From the NCBI GenBank assembly GCA_046331625.1, contig JAXLQL010000007.1, positions 186,001-250,000 on the forward strand: a stretch of 64,000 nt of DNA. The letters are read 5' to 3'. Positions 25,091 to 34,174 of this stretch are shown piece by piece. The notes beneath the pieces were generated by a model that worked only from the letters and a program-made list of their open reading frames with translations, searched no databases and had not been told where the DNA came from. The first letter of the stretch is position 1. Each line of letters begins with the position of its first letter. Source of the DNA: JAXLQL01 sp046331625. GTDB taxonomy: Bacteria > Acidobacteriota > Terriglobia > Bryobacterales > Bryobacteraceae. The position numbers were made by a program, and so were the translations under genes.

Positions 25091-28000
25091 ATGTCGAGGA
25101 GATTTCCTGGAAGCTTTGTGCTAATTCTCGCGATCTCGGCGGTTGGTGTCGCGCGGGCCCAGCAGTGTACGGTTCAGGCAGCCAGTACGTTTTCGATTCG
25201 CGCTGAGGGATTCGCCGAGTTGGTGGGCGACATCTTGATTATGTGCACTGGCGGAACGCCTACCCCAGCCGGCGTGGCCATTCTGATTCAAACCATCGCT
25301 GTGTACGTGAACGAGACTAGCTTGGCCTCACGGATCGTGGCGACCTCTGGCATCGCGGAATGGAGAGAATCGCTCCTGATACTCGACGAATCGCCACCAG
25401 AATCGCAGTTCCCCTGCACCGGCGGAACGGGCCCACAGCCGTGCGCAGCCTATGGGAACGGGACCGGGCAGCCGACCTATTACGGCGGTGGCGTCTCCAC
25501 TCCATCAGCCCCCAGCAATCGCAACGTCTTCCAGGGAGCAACGACGGGGCCGTTCACGCCCACACTCTTCTTCTTTCCGTTCGATTCCCCTGGGCCGGGA
25601 TCTACGCGCACGATTCGAATCACCAACCTCCGCGTGAACGCGAATCAACTCGGCACTCCACTTCTTGGTCAGGGACCAGTCAACTTGTATGTCGAGATGG
25701 TAGGCAACCTGCCCGTTCTCTCTGGCACGACAACCGTTGGCATTGTGTCTGCGGGGTTGAAAGCCTCGCTGCGCGACGCGGCAAGTTCTTCGCCAATGAC
25801 GTCTATTCGGTGGAAGCCAGAAGGCGCTAGTTCTCCCGAGGCAGTAGCGACTCTTCGTTTTGAGGAGTTTTCTCCATCCGCCTTCAAAAGACAGACCAGC
25901 GCACGGCCAACAGGCCAGACCCCGCCTCCACCTGTGAGTCAGTATACTCCCGGCGTAATCTATCCAGGCGAGAGCGGGTTCGTGAATGCTGCGTTCCCCA
26001 TACTCCCCTTCAAGGGTGACCGCGGAACTTCCGGGCTGGCCGACTCCGGGACTCGTCTCCTAGCCCGCTTCTCATCGATTCCGCCAGGAGCGCAAATCTA
26101 GGTTGATGCGGCCCCAGCTATGGTCTCCCTGCAAGGGCCGGCTCCTGGCGCGGCCCGAGCCACGGATTCCGGACCTCTGGGCGATCAGTCCTTCGCGATA
26201 TTGCCGGCCGATGCTAATGGGCGCGTGCCGGTCTCGGCCTCGGGTGGGTCTGGAAGCGCCGTGTGGGAAATCCTTGACGATGAGCCCACCGCGATCCAAC
26301 GTGTCGATATCAAGGTCTATGCAACTTACCCTCCCGCAACTGGCCGTCCTGACGGCCAAGTGGCGCTCGATCTAGCGCCGGTCGCCACGCCGGGTGTCAA
26401 TGTCATTCCTCGTTTCGCGGTCAAAGGCGGCCTGACACCAGCATCCAATTGTACATTCGACGTTGCAGCGACAAATCCACCCATTGAGGGAGGTTTCGCG
26501 CAAATCAGCGTGCAAACGCAGTTTGGTTGCGAATGGCAGGCGGTGACTTCCGCGAACTGGCTTTCATCTTCTGGTACGGTGCAAGGTAGCGGAGTTGTGC
26601 GGCTGAACGCGTTTTTCAATACGGGTGCGCCACGAACGGCGCAAGTGAGTGTGGGCAATAAGACCGTCAGCGTCACCCAGTCCGGCGCAGATGGCCCTTA
26701 TCCAGGCCCAGTCGTGACTGCGCCCTTGTACCTGCAGAGGCTCGGGATCGGCGGCCTCACGTTTTCGTGGGTTCCTCCTGTAGTTGATCGATCCGCTCAG
26801 GGAGGCCTTCCCGGCCGCGTCTTTCATGATCTGCTGATCCAACGCTACGGCAGAACCGTGTACAAAGGGATTCTGGACACGGACCTGAGCGGGAATCAGA
26901 TCTTGATCGACTTTCCTTATCCAGGACCCTACAGCCCCAATTCCTCTGCCGACTACCACTTCTATCTGCGGACTTGCCTCCAGCCCCAGAGTTCCGCCGG
27001 CGACATTGGACAAGCCAAGTGTGGCTCCTGGGGTGGCACCTCTTTCTCGTCCAACCCGCCCGTGCCACCGAATGCCGCAACTGTTACCGTACCCGCCTCT
27101 AATCAAGTATTCACCGATTCAACGGTCACTTTCCGGTGGCAACCAGTAGGTGACGCCTCGGCTTATCAGGTAAGAATCCAACGCGGCAGCGAGACCGTGC
27201 TCCAACTCCGAGTGCCGGCTCCGAACACCTCCACTGTTTACTCGCTCGGAAGCGGCGACTACACGATCGACGTGAGCTCATGCACGGTAATCTGCAGTCC
27301 CGGCGCAGTTTCGGTTCCTTTCCGCGTTACACTGCCCCCAGTCCCGACCGGCGCCCCGACCGTTACCCAGGCAACCATCACCTCTGGAAACGCCCTTGCC
27401 GCCGGCTGGAGTGCTGTCCCGGGCGCGGACATCTACCGCGTGCAAGTCGTCCAGCCAAACACCGGACCCGGTGGCGGAGCACTTACTGTCGCGTCCGGCC
27501 AGACGGCGACTACGAACCTGAACCTCTCGGTTCCTGCCGGGCCCGCGGCAGTCTTCGTCGCCGCTTGCAACGGTAACGGCTGCGGACCGTACAGCAACCC
27601 GTTCAACATCAGTCCAGCCGGGCCGAGTCCATCAAGCCCCATCTTGGGGACACCCATTCCGGGAACCTCGGTCAACGGACCAACGACTTTGTTTACTTGG
27701 TCGCGGATTCCCGGAGATACCGGCGCGAACACCACGTATCGTCTCTATGTCGCCGATCTTGGGCGCTCGGCCACAGCAGCGGATGTCCACACGACGAACA
27801 ACTTCGCTGCGGTGCAATTGGCTTCGGAGGGGCGCCGGTTTGACGCAGTAGTCGCTGCGAGACCCGGCGCCGGGCAGATCGTGGGACCACCCACGGGATT
27901 CCAGATACTCGGCACGAGTCCCGGTGCTCCGACGCCCGTGGCACCAGGGCACCAAAGCACATTGAAAGCGGGAGTAGCTCAGATCGGGTGGACGCCGGTA

Positions 28001-28258
28001 ACCAATGCGTACCTCTACGAGTATTACGTGACGATTCCACCGAAGGGTGCAGGCACCTCGCGATTCGTTGCCGGCGGCATCGCGCCTGGGACTTTCACTC
28101 AGCTCTATCTCCCGCCCGGCGACTACAGCTTGATTGTGCGAGCGTGCACTGGGAATTATGGCGGCGAGTACTGCCTGCCGGGAGGAACGGCTGGCTGGGG
28201 GCCGTGGTCGAATGAGGCTGGTGGTCCTGGGGTGACCAACTTCACCGTCGTGCCATAG
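25091..28258 (+). pseudogene. Large secreted BACON/Fn3-like protein with an in-frame amber codon
   Basis: The frame 25091-26101 and the frame 26120-28258 are one and the same frame, separated by a single TAG at 26099-26101. The sequence reads ...SSIPPGAQI-stop-VDAAPAMVSLQ..., where Tyr (TAC/TAT) would fit. If read through it gives a protein of about 1055 residues with a signal peptide (SRRFPGSFVLILAISAVGVARA), a beta-rich N-terminal half, a BACON domain (CTFDVAATNPPIEGGFAQIS...WLSSSGTVQGSG...TVSVTQSG) near residues 455-535, and several fibronectin-III-like repeats afterwards (for example VTFRWQPVGDASAYQVRIQ and AAGWSAVPGADIYRVQVV). Such proteins are typical cell-surface material in this phylum. 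The stop may be a real mutation or a base-call error. Confidence 0.72.
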
Positions 28259-28270
28259 TGGTACGAAGCG

Positions 28271-28908
28271 ATGCGCTGGACAACGCTGTCGGCCTGTACC
28301 ATCCTAACGGCGCAGTCGCTTGACTTGATCGAGCGCATGGATCGCGAGCGCGACTGTTGGCAAAAGCCCGACATGGTGATCGCCGCACTGGGGCTTGGCA
28401 AGGGGTCCCGTGTAGCCGACCTGGGCGCGGGCGAAGGTACTTCACTCGCTATCTCGCCGACGCCGTGGGACCCAGTGGTGCCGTGTTCGCCGTCGATTCG
28501 AGCGAGGCCAAGTGCAAACTGCTACGCCGCCGGTTCGCGGCAAGTCCCCACGTTAGGAGCGTGCAGGGCGACGCCTCCGTGTGGCGTCCCGAGGCTCCGC
28601 TCGACGCGGTGTTGATCGTGGATGCATATCACGAGTTCGACGATGGACTCGCGGTTCTGCGTGGCATTCGCGGGTCAATGCGAGAAGGGGCGAGGCTCGT
28701 GATCGTCGACTTCATGCGGCCGGAACTCGGCGAGCTGGATCGAAAGTCGAGACGAGAGCATCACGCGACGTCGCCCGAGGCGGTGTTGCGCGATTTGGCC
28801 GCGACCGGATTCCGCGTGAGTAAGAAGGATGCGCCATTCGTCAGAAGAGATCCGGAGAATCGGCGGATCGCTTCGCGAGACGTATTTCTCATCATGGCTC
28901 TGCGATAG
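28271..28908 (+). pseudogene. Class I SAM methyltransferase interrupted by a frameshift
   Basis: Two frames together encode a methyltransferase of about 212 residues. The first gives a signal-like N-terminus (MRWTTLSACTILTAQSL) and the SAM-binding motif GSRVADLGAGEG; the second continues YFTRYLADAVGPSGAVFAVD...DAVLIVDAYHEFDD...MREGARLVIVDF and ends at 28908. The shift falls at 28436-28440, where GGTAC would need one more base (GGTTAC) to keep G-Y-F. The fold resembles small UbiE/arsenite-methyltransferase-like enzymes, substrate unknown. The last bases overlap the convergent gene ending at 28892. Sequence error or recent decay cannot be told apart. Confidence 0.75.
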
Positions 28909-30463
28909 GAGCCACAACTATGGTCCAGACTCCTGCCCTGCCGCCGGAAAACTCGACCGGCGTCGCATGGCGCAGTTGCTTGCCGGCTGTCTCGAGGGAA
29001 ATGTCCTCCTCGAGCGTGGCCGAAGGAAAGGCGAGTAAGAAGTACCCGCCCGGCGCTCTTCCGGTGAACACAAATTCGCCGTTCTGGTCGGCGCGCGTCA
29101 TCCAAAACATTTCCGGGCTGCTCTGTGGCGCGGGCTTTCGCGCGAGGACGATCAGCGCATCCGCTACCGGACCGCCATTCCGTTCTTTGGCGACTCCGGC
29201 GATCTGCCCACCGTCCGTCCCCAGCACGATCTCGAGAGACGGCTTCCCAGAGACGACCGAGACGGGTCCGGCCAACGCGTCCGCCGAATCGAGTGTGGCA
29301 GTCTTGACGTAGTACGCAGGTGGCAGACGAGAAACATCCAGCCGGTACGTTTTCGCGGGCATTGCCGAAAGAGAGAACTGACTCGAGCTTTCATCCAATT
29401 GTGCGTCATGCGACTCGCCGGCGAAGCTGATTCGCTGGGGATCGAACAAAGACACGATGCCCATCGATGGGAGCGGTTTGCCGCCCTCCACGAACACTCG
29501 GCCGGTAATCCTCACGGGTTTCGAAAAAGCGATCGGCGGCAGATCTACCGGGTGCGCGCCGGCGGTGAACTCGGTTTCCGAAAAGCCTTCCTGGAGGGTC
29601 GATGCCGACAGGCGATATCGGCCCGCCGAGATTCCGCATATCCGAAATCGTTCGCCGGGCGAGACGCTCCCGCCAACGATTGCCGCGCTATGAACGGGCT
29701 CGATATCGTAGAGCACGACACTGATGTGCTGCTTTTCACCCGCTAGTGCGGATGAGGTCACGCACACGGTGGGCTCGCTTCGGAGCTTGATGTCCAGCGC
29801 TTCCGCATGCTGACCAACGTCCAGGCGGATCCCGGTAGCGCCGCTGGCTGTCACGGAATTCGGATAGAAGGTTCGTACGCTCGCGTAGACGGCGTCGCCG
29901 GTGGCTGCCTTGCCGGACGGGTCCGGCTCCAGCCGCTCCACCCGAAGCGATGCGGGGATGGCCTTCACGAAATATCGCCCTCGCTTCAGCCCGCGGAATT
30001 CGTAGTGGCCGCGCTCGTCGGTGGTGGAGTCTCGAATGGTCATGAGCGTGACCTTGTTGCCATCGGAGAATGACGACCGCAAGGTGACCACTGCCCGATG
30101 CACTGGACGCCCCTCCGCATCGATGACTCGACCCGCGATCACGCATTCCTTCGCGAGCTGGAAATCCACGCGAGCCGAGAGCGAATTCCTCAAGCTGACT
30201 CTTCGCCACGTATTCGGGTAGGAATTGGCGGCCGGAACGGCGATGACGTAGTTGGCCGGCTTGAGCCCGCGCAGAGTGTAGCGGCCGGCGTCATCGGTGA
30301 CTGCTTGCCTGTCCGTTCCTGGGGCGCTGACAGTGACTCCGGCGAGGGGAAGTCCAGAGGACTTGTCGGTCACCACACCTTCGACCGTTCGCTCCGGCCC
30401 TGTCAAGGATTGCGGCTGTGCCGAGCAAAGAGATAACACGAGCCCGAACGCTGCTCGCTTCAT
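28892..30463 (-). CDS. Secreted carboxypeptidase-regulatory-like repeat protein
   Basis: The 523-residue protein starts at ATG 30463 with a signal peptide (MKRAAFGLVLSLCSAQPQ); a longer frame upstream is arginine-rich shadow sequence. At least three transthyretin-like carboxypeptidase-regulatory beta sandwiches are visible: VEGVVTDKSSGLPLAGVTVSA (about 22), IAGRVIDAEGRPVHRAVVTL (about 95) and ITGRVFVEGGKPLPSMG (about 315), with the GxxxxxGxYxLxxL-type turns (DDAGRYTLRGLKPANYVIAV, DERGHYEFRGLKRGRYFVKA). A fourth is AGVAKERNGGPVADALIVLA near 445. No enzyme motif. These domains bind or stabilise surface proteins; the exact role is unknown. Confidence 0.8.
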   Translation of the reverse strand: MKRAAFGLVLSLCSAQPQSLTGPERTVEGVVTDKSSGLPLAGVTVSAPGTDRQAVTDDAGRYTLRGLKPANYVIAVPAANSYPNTWRRVSLRNSLSARVDFQLAKECVIAGRVIDAEGRPVHRAVVTLRSSFSDGNKVTLMTIRDSTTDERGHYEFRGLKRGRYFVKAIPASLRVERLEPDPSGKAATGDAVYASVRTFYPNSVTASGATGIRLDVGQHAEALDIKLRSEPTVCVTSSALAGEKQHISVVLYDIEPVHSAAIVGGSVSPGERFRICGISAGRYRLSASTLQEGFSETEFTAGAHPVDLPPIAFSKPVRITGRVFVEGGKPLPSMGIVSLFDPQRISFAGESHDAQLDESSSQFSLSAMPAKTYRLDVSRLPPAYYVKTATLDSADALAGPVSVVSGKPSLEIVLGTDGGQIAGVAKERNGGPVADALIVLARKPAPQSSPEMFWMTRADQNGEFVFTGRAPGGYFLLAFPSATLEEDISLETAGKQLRHATPVEFSGGRAGVWTIVVAPIAEP

Positions 30464-30498
30464 GAGCGCATTTTCGCACTTCTGGTGGCGCGATGCGA

Positions 30499-31725
30499 CT
30501 ACGGGTTGATGGAGCGGAAGACGCGGAGTAGATTTCCGCCGAGGAACTTCTTGATGCGCGCCTCGGACCATCCGCGAGCGAGCATGGCTTCGGTGAGTTG
30601 GGGAAGGTCCGCGACGTCTTTCATGCCGCGCGGGAGCGTGGGGCCGCCATCCCAATCGCTGCCGAGGATGACGTGGTCTTCGCCGACGATCGAGATGGCC
30701 CGCTCGACGACGCCCATCCACTCCTTCGGTGTCATGAGCAGTTCCTGGGGAGCGTCGGTGCCTTCCATCGGAAACGTGGGAGCGACGCGTTTGTCGATGT
30801 CTTCGATGGTCAGTTCCTGCTCGCGCTTGATCGCGGTGGTGTCCCAGAAGGGCTTGCCAGCGTTTGACGTGCGCCAGTCGAACATCTTGCGGTTGTGGAA
30901 CTCGTTGCCGATGTGGAAGCCGATGAGCCCGCCCTTGGCCGCCACCTTCTTCATCAGCTCATCGGGCATGTTGCGCGGAATGTCGTTGAGGGCGCGCATG
31001 CCGTGATGCGTGGCGACAAGCGGATGCTGGCTCACTTCGAGCGCCTGTTCGACGGTCTTGTCTGAGGCGTGCGAGATGTTGATCACCATCTTGAGGCGAT
31101 TCATCTCGGCGATCACTTTGCGGCCGTGTTCGCTCAGGCCGCCGAGCTTTTGCGTCGCACAACAGGAGTCGGCGAAATTGTTCGCCCAGTTGTGTGCGGG
31201 AAGCTGGATGGCGCGCAGGCCGAGGCGGTGGAGCATGCGCAGGACGCCGAGGTCGCCGTCGAGATCGAAGCCGCCCTCGAGGTCGAGCACGGCGGCCATT
31301 TTGCCTTGCTTGTGAATGCGGTCGATGTCGGAAGCGGTGAGGGCCAGCGCGATCTTGTCGCTGTTCTTGGCGATCTGGCGATGTGCCAGGTCGATGAGGC
31401 GAAGCGCGTGGCGGGTTTCGAAGCGCGGCGGATAATACTGCTCGGGCACGAAGAGCGAGAAGAAGAGAGCATCCATGCCGCCTTCACGGGCGCGGACGAG
31501 ATCGAACTGGCCGCGTTGCAGGCGCTGGCCGATGTCGGATCCGTCGTGGAACTGGCGGTTGATCACGTGGACGTGGGCGTCGAAGACGAAGGCTTGGTCG
31601 TGGAGCTTGCGGACGCGGTCGGAGACTTGGGCTGGGAGGAGGGTGGCTGCCAGCGCTAGGACGACGAAGAGCAGGACTGAAGTCCCGCGCAGACTGAAGT
31701 CTGCCGCCCCACAGCGGAGCTTCAT
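30499..31725 (-). CDS. Exported membrane dipeptidase (peptidase M19)
   Basis: M19 enzymes are zinc amidohydrolase-fold dipeptidases that also accept D-residues and cyclic dipeptides. The 408-residue product shows FDAHVHVIN (metal ligands, about 52), VLDLEGGFDLDGDL (about 146), GLRAIQLPAHNWANNFADSC (about 168-187), INISHAS, HHGMRALNDIPRNMPDELM and ILGSDWDGG near 380. ATG 31725 overlaps the TGA of the upstream Tat-exported protein gene (ATGA), so translation is coupled. The first residues after the start (about 5-18) are encoded by a half copy of the palindromic repeat and form the n-region of a signal peptide whose hydrophobic core is LLFVVLALAATLL. Fourth gene of a peptide or amide degradation operon. 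Confidence 0.9.
   Translation of the reverse strand: MKLRCGAADFSLRGTSVLLFVVLALAATLLPAQVSDRVRKLHDQAFVFDAHVHVINRQFHDGSDIGQRLQRGQFDLVRAREGGMDALFFSLFVPEQYYPPRFETRHALRLIDLAHRQIAKNSDKIALALTASDIDRIHKQGKMAAVLDLEGGFDLDGDLGVLRMLHRLGLRAIQLPAHNWANNFADSCCATQKLGGLSEHGRKVIAEMNRLKMVINISHASDKTVEQALEVSQHPLVATHHGMRALNDIPRNMPDELMKKVAAKGGLIGFHIGNEFHNRKMFDWRTSNAGKPFWDTTAIKREQELTIEDIDKRVAPTFPMEGTDAPQELLMTPKEWMGVVERAISIVGEDHVILGSDWDGGPTLPRGMKDVADLPQLTEAMLARGWSEARIKKFLGGNLLRVFRSINP
31671..31713. repeat. Half copy of the palindromic repeat inside a signal-peptide coding region
   Basis: GCAGGACTGAAGTCCCGCGC is followed by AGACTGAAGTCTGCCGCCCCACA. Both hairpins are intact, and the outer one carries the A/T variant (GCAGACT/AGTCTGC) in place of G/C. 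It lies in the N-terminal codons of the M19 dipeptidase gene, 9 bases from its start codon. Confidence 0.8.
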
Positions 31726-32954
31726 ATGGTTTCCTTGCCAGGAGGCACGGCGCCGCGATTGTAGAACGAGCCCTTCGCCGCGGTGTAGGCGACGTCGAGG
31801 TACGGCGTTTCGAGGCGCACGTGACCGCGCCAAGCCGAGTCCATCAATGCGGCGAGGGCTCCAGTCACGAGGAGCGTGCGCTCCACCGGATACGGTGCTT
31901 TGCCGGTGACCATCATCTCTTCGATCCAGTGCGTGAGTCCCGCGAAGTGCGCATAGGGGCGCTCTGGCTGGAGAAAGAAGAGCGAAGAGAGAGGAGCCTT
32001 GGCGCCTTCGGTGTCCACGGCGACGTTGAAGTCGCTGATGTGGCCGTCGAGCATGAAGACTGCACCGCGGCAACCGTCTTTGTACTCGATGACGAACAGC
32101 TCGGGATGCTTGGCGTTGTCGCGCATCGCGCCTGACTTGCGCGTTCCGCTGCGGGCGACCGCGGCTTCGAGCAGCGGCGGCGCCCATGCGTTCGCGTCAG
32201 TCCACTTCCACACGTCGGCGCCTTCGAAGCACTGCACCGCGGCGATGCCGGTCTCACCGCCCTTGCGCCGCTCGACTAGGCATTGCATCATCTCGAAGGC
32301 GTGAAATCCGTATGCTTCCATGCCGCCGTATGCCGCCGCGACTGCGTGCTTGATGGGAGAGCCGAGGGCCGGTTCGATTTCGGGGCGACGCCACGCGACG
32401 GGAACGGAAGATCCTGCGAGGAAGGGGAACTTCAACTCCTTCGACTGGTCCACCATCCACTTCGCTTTCTTCCACTCCACCGAAAGGTGCTTGTCGCAGA
32501 AGACGGGCACGCTCTTGCCGGTGGAGCGAAAGACTTCGACGATCTGTTGGAAGAGCTCATAGCGCGGGTAGAGATGCTGGCCCTTCTCGTTGTACGGATA
32601 GCGGCCATGCTCGCCGATAAGGACCACGCCATCGACGGCGAGCGAGCCGCTGCCGGCCTTCAGCGCTTCGGCCACGGTGTCGAACACGGGTACGTTGTAT
32701 TTCTTCGCCATGTCTCGCGACATGTCGTTCATCGGAACTTGGTCGGTGAACATCGCGGCGACTTGCACGCGCGGTTCCTGGCGCTTGCCGTAGTAGTCGT
32801 AGCCGCCGAGGAGTCGCGTACCGATCACGTCGGCGTGCGAGTTGCGGCGATACTCGGTGATGACGAGCGCGATCTTCGGTTTCGCGGCGGGCTTCTTCTG
32901 CGCGGCGAGCGGCGCTGCGGCTGCAGTGGAAAGGAACGAGCGTCGAGTGAACAT
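31722..32954 (-). CDS. Tat-exported Gfo/Idh/MocA-like protein of unknown function
   Basis: The 410-residue protein starts at ATG 32954 with a twin-arginine signal (MFTRRSFLSTAAAAPLAAQ). After it come a Rossmann-like beginning (KIALVITEYRRNSHADVIGTRLL), a segment resembling NAD-binding oxidoreductases (KYNVPVFDTVAEAL, VDGVVLIGEHG), and a C-terminal (ERTLLVTGALAALMDSAWRGHVRLETP) as in Gfo/Idh/MocA-type proteins. The classical GxGxxG and EKP motifs are not intact, so enzymatic activity is uncertain. It sits between amidohydrolase and dipeptidase genes with a coupled downstream ATGA overlap, and 8 bases after the preceding gene, so it works with that set. Function unknown. Confidence 0.7.
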   Translation of the reverse strand: MFTRRSFLSTAAAAPLAAQKKPAAKPKIALVITEYRRNSHADVIGTRLLGGYDYYGKRQEPRVQVAAMFTDQVPMNDMSRDMAKKYNVPVFDTVAEALKAGSGSLAVDGVVLIGEHGRYPYNEKGQHLYPRYELFQQIVEVFRSTGKSVPVFCDKHLSVEWKKAKWMVDQSKELKFPFLAGSSVPVAWRRPEIEPALGSPIKHAVAAAYGGMEAYGFHAFEMMQCLVERRKGGETGIAAVQCFEGADVWKWTDANAWAPPLLEAAVARSGTRKSGAMRDNAKHPELFVIEYKDGCRGAVFMLDGHISDFNVAVDTEGAKAPLSSLFFLQPERPYAHFAGLTHWIEEMMVTGKAPYPVERTLLVTGALAALMDSAWRGHVRLETPYLDVAYTAAKGSFYNRGAVPPGKETI

Positions 32955-32962
32955 GGGGAGCC

Positions 32963-34174
32963 TCATTTGAAGTTGCTGTACGGTCCGGCGGCCTTCCAAT
33001 CCGTGGCGCCCAGCCCGTCTTCGTCCCACACGATCTTGCCGGCGCGGACCGTGAGCGCGGCGCGAAGGCGCTTGTCGGCGGTGAGTTTGCCGAAGCCCGA
33101 GTCGAGGTAGGCGAACTTGCCGCGCTCGAGTTGGATCACGGCGATGTCGGCGATGCCGCCTTCCTCGAGCTTGCCGAGTTCGGGGCGCCGGATCGCCTTG
33201 GCGGCATTCGCGGTGGTGCGCTCGATCACCTGCTCTAGAGTCATGCCGATGTTGAGGAACTTCGACATGGTGAGGATCAGGTTGGCGCGCGGCAACATGA
33301 TGCTGTCTTTGTGTTCGTCAGTGGAGATGGTGTCCGGCAGGAAGCCTTGTTGAATAGCGGGCACGGCGATGCGGAACCAGAAGCTGCCCGAGCCATGGCC
33401 GACATCGAACAGCACGCCGCGCTTGCGCGCTTCGAACATGTACGGCTGCACTTTGCCGCTGTCATCGACCTGCGGCGTGAGGCGCCCGTAGAAGTGCGTG
33501 TGGATGTCGCCGGGGCGCATGTGCTGGAGGATCAGTTCGCGATAGCCGCGGCCGGGCTTGGGATGAAAGTCGACCATGCAGACGCTGTTGCTCGCCTCGG
33601 CTGCTTTCACGGCGTTGTCGACGGCGATCCAGTCGGCGGGCTGGTAGTGCGCGGTCTTGATGCCCACGATCACGTCGCGATGTTTGCGCACCATCGCCGC
33701 CGCCTTTTCCACGTTCATCTGCTTGGGGTCGTCTTCCACTTGGGAGCCGTACATGCCCGCTGCAACGATGTTGAGGAACGCGAGCAAACGGACCGAGGCA
33801 TGGTCGATCGTCTGCTTGCGGAAGCGCTCGAAGTTGTCGGCGCCGGAACTGCCGGCGTCCACGGCCGTGGTGACGCCGAAGCGTAGCGTGCTGTGATCGG
33901 GGTTCAAGTTGAGCGAAGCGCCGAAGGCGTCGAGGTGCGTGTGGAGATCGATGAGTCCGGGCGTGACGTAGTACTCGCCGGCTTCGATCACCGTGCGGGC
34001 GTGCGAGGCGGGGATCCCCGTTCCGATCTTGGCGATCTTGCTGCCCGAGATGGCGATATCCATGCGCGAGTTGCGCTTGTTCGCCGGATCGATGACATGG
34101 CCATTCTTGATGACGATGTCATAGATCTGCGCGTGGGCGGCGAGGGCGATGGAGAGTGCGAGAGCGATCCTCAT
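32963..34174 (-). CDS. Exported amidohydrolase/deacetylase (dihydroorotase-like), paralogue 2
   Basis: The 403-residue protein has a short signal peptide (MRIALALSIALAAHAQ) and the amidohydrolase-superfamily layout: IYDIVIKNGHVIDPANKRN (beta sandwich, metal-independent), PGLIDLHTHLD with the HxH metal pair near 72, SAVDAGSSGADNF-type loop, GIKTAHYQP with a carbamylated Lys candidate near 152, DFHPKPGRG, THFYGRLTP, DVGHGSGSFWF and STDEHKD. It would hydrolyse amide bonds in small molecules in the periplasm. ATG 34174 overlaps the stop of the upstream paralogue (ATGA). The two proteins are tandem duplicates that have diverged; substrates are unknown. Confidence 0.86.
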   Translation of the reverse strand: MRIALALSIALAAHAQIYDIVIKNGHVIDPANKRNSRMDIAISGSKIAKIGTGIPASHARTVIEAGEYYVTPGLIDLHTHLDAFGASLNLNPDHSTLRFGVTTAVDAGSSGADNFERFRKQTIDHASVRLLAFLNIVAAGMYGSQVEDDPKQMNVEKAAAMVRKHRDVIVGIKTAHYQPADWIAVDNAVKAAEASNSVCMVDFHPKPGRGYRELILQHMRPGDIHTHFYGRLTPQVDDSGKVQPYMFEARKRGVLFDVGHGSGSFWFRIAVPAIQQGFLPDTISTDEHKDSIMLPRANLILTMSKFLNIGMTLEQVIERTTANAAKAIRRPELGKLEEGGIADIAVIQLERGKFAYLDSGFGKLTADKRLRAALTVRAGKIVWDEDGLGATDWKAAGPYSNFK

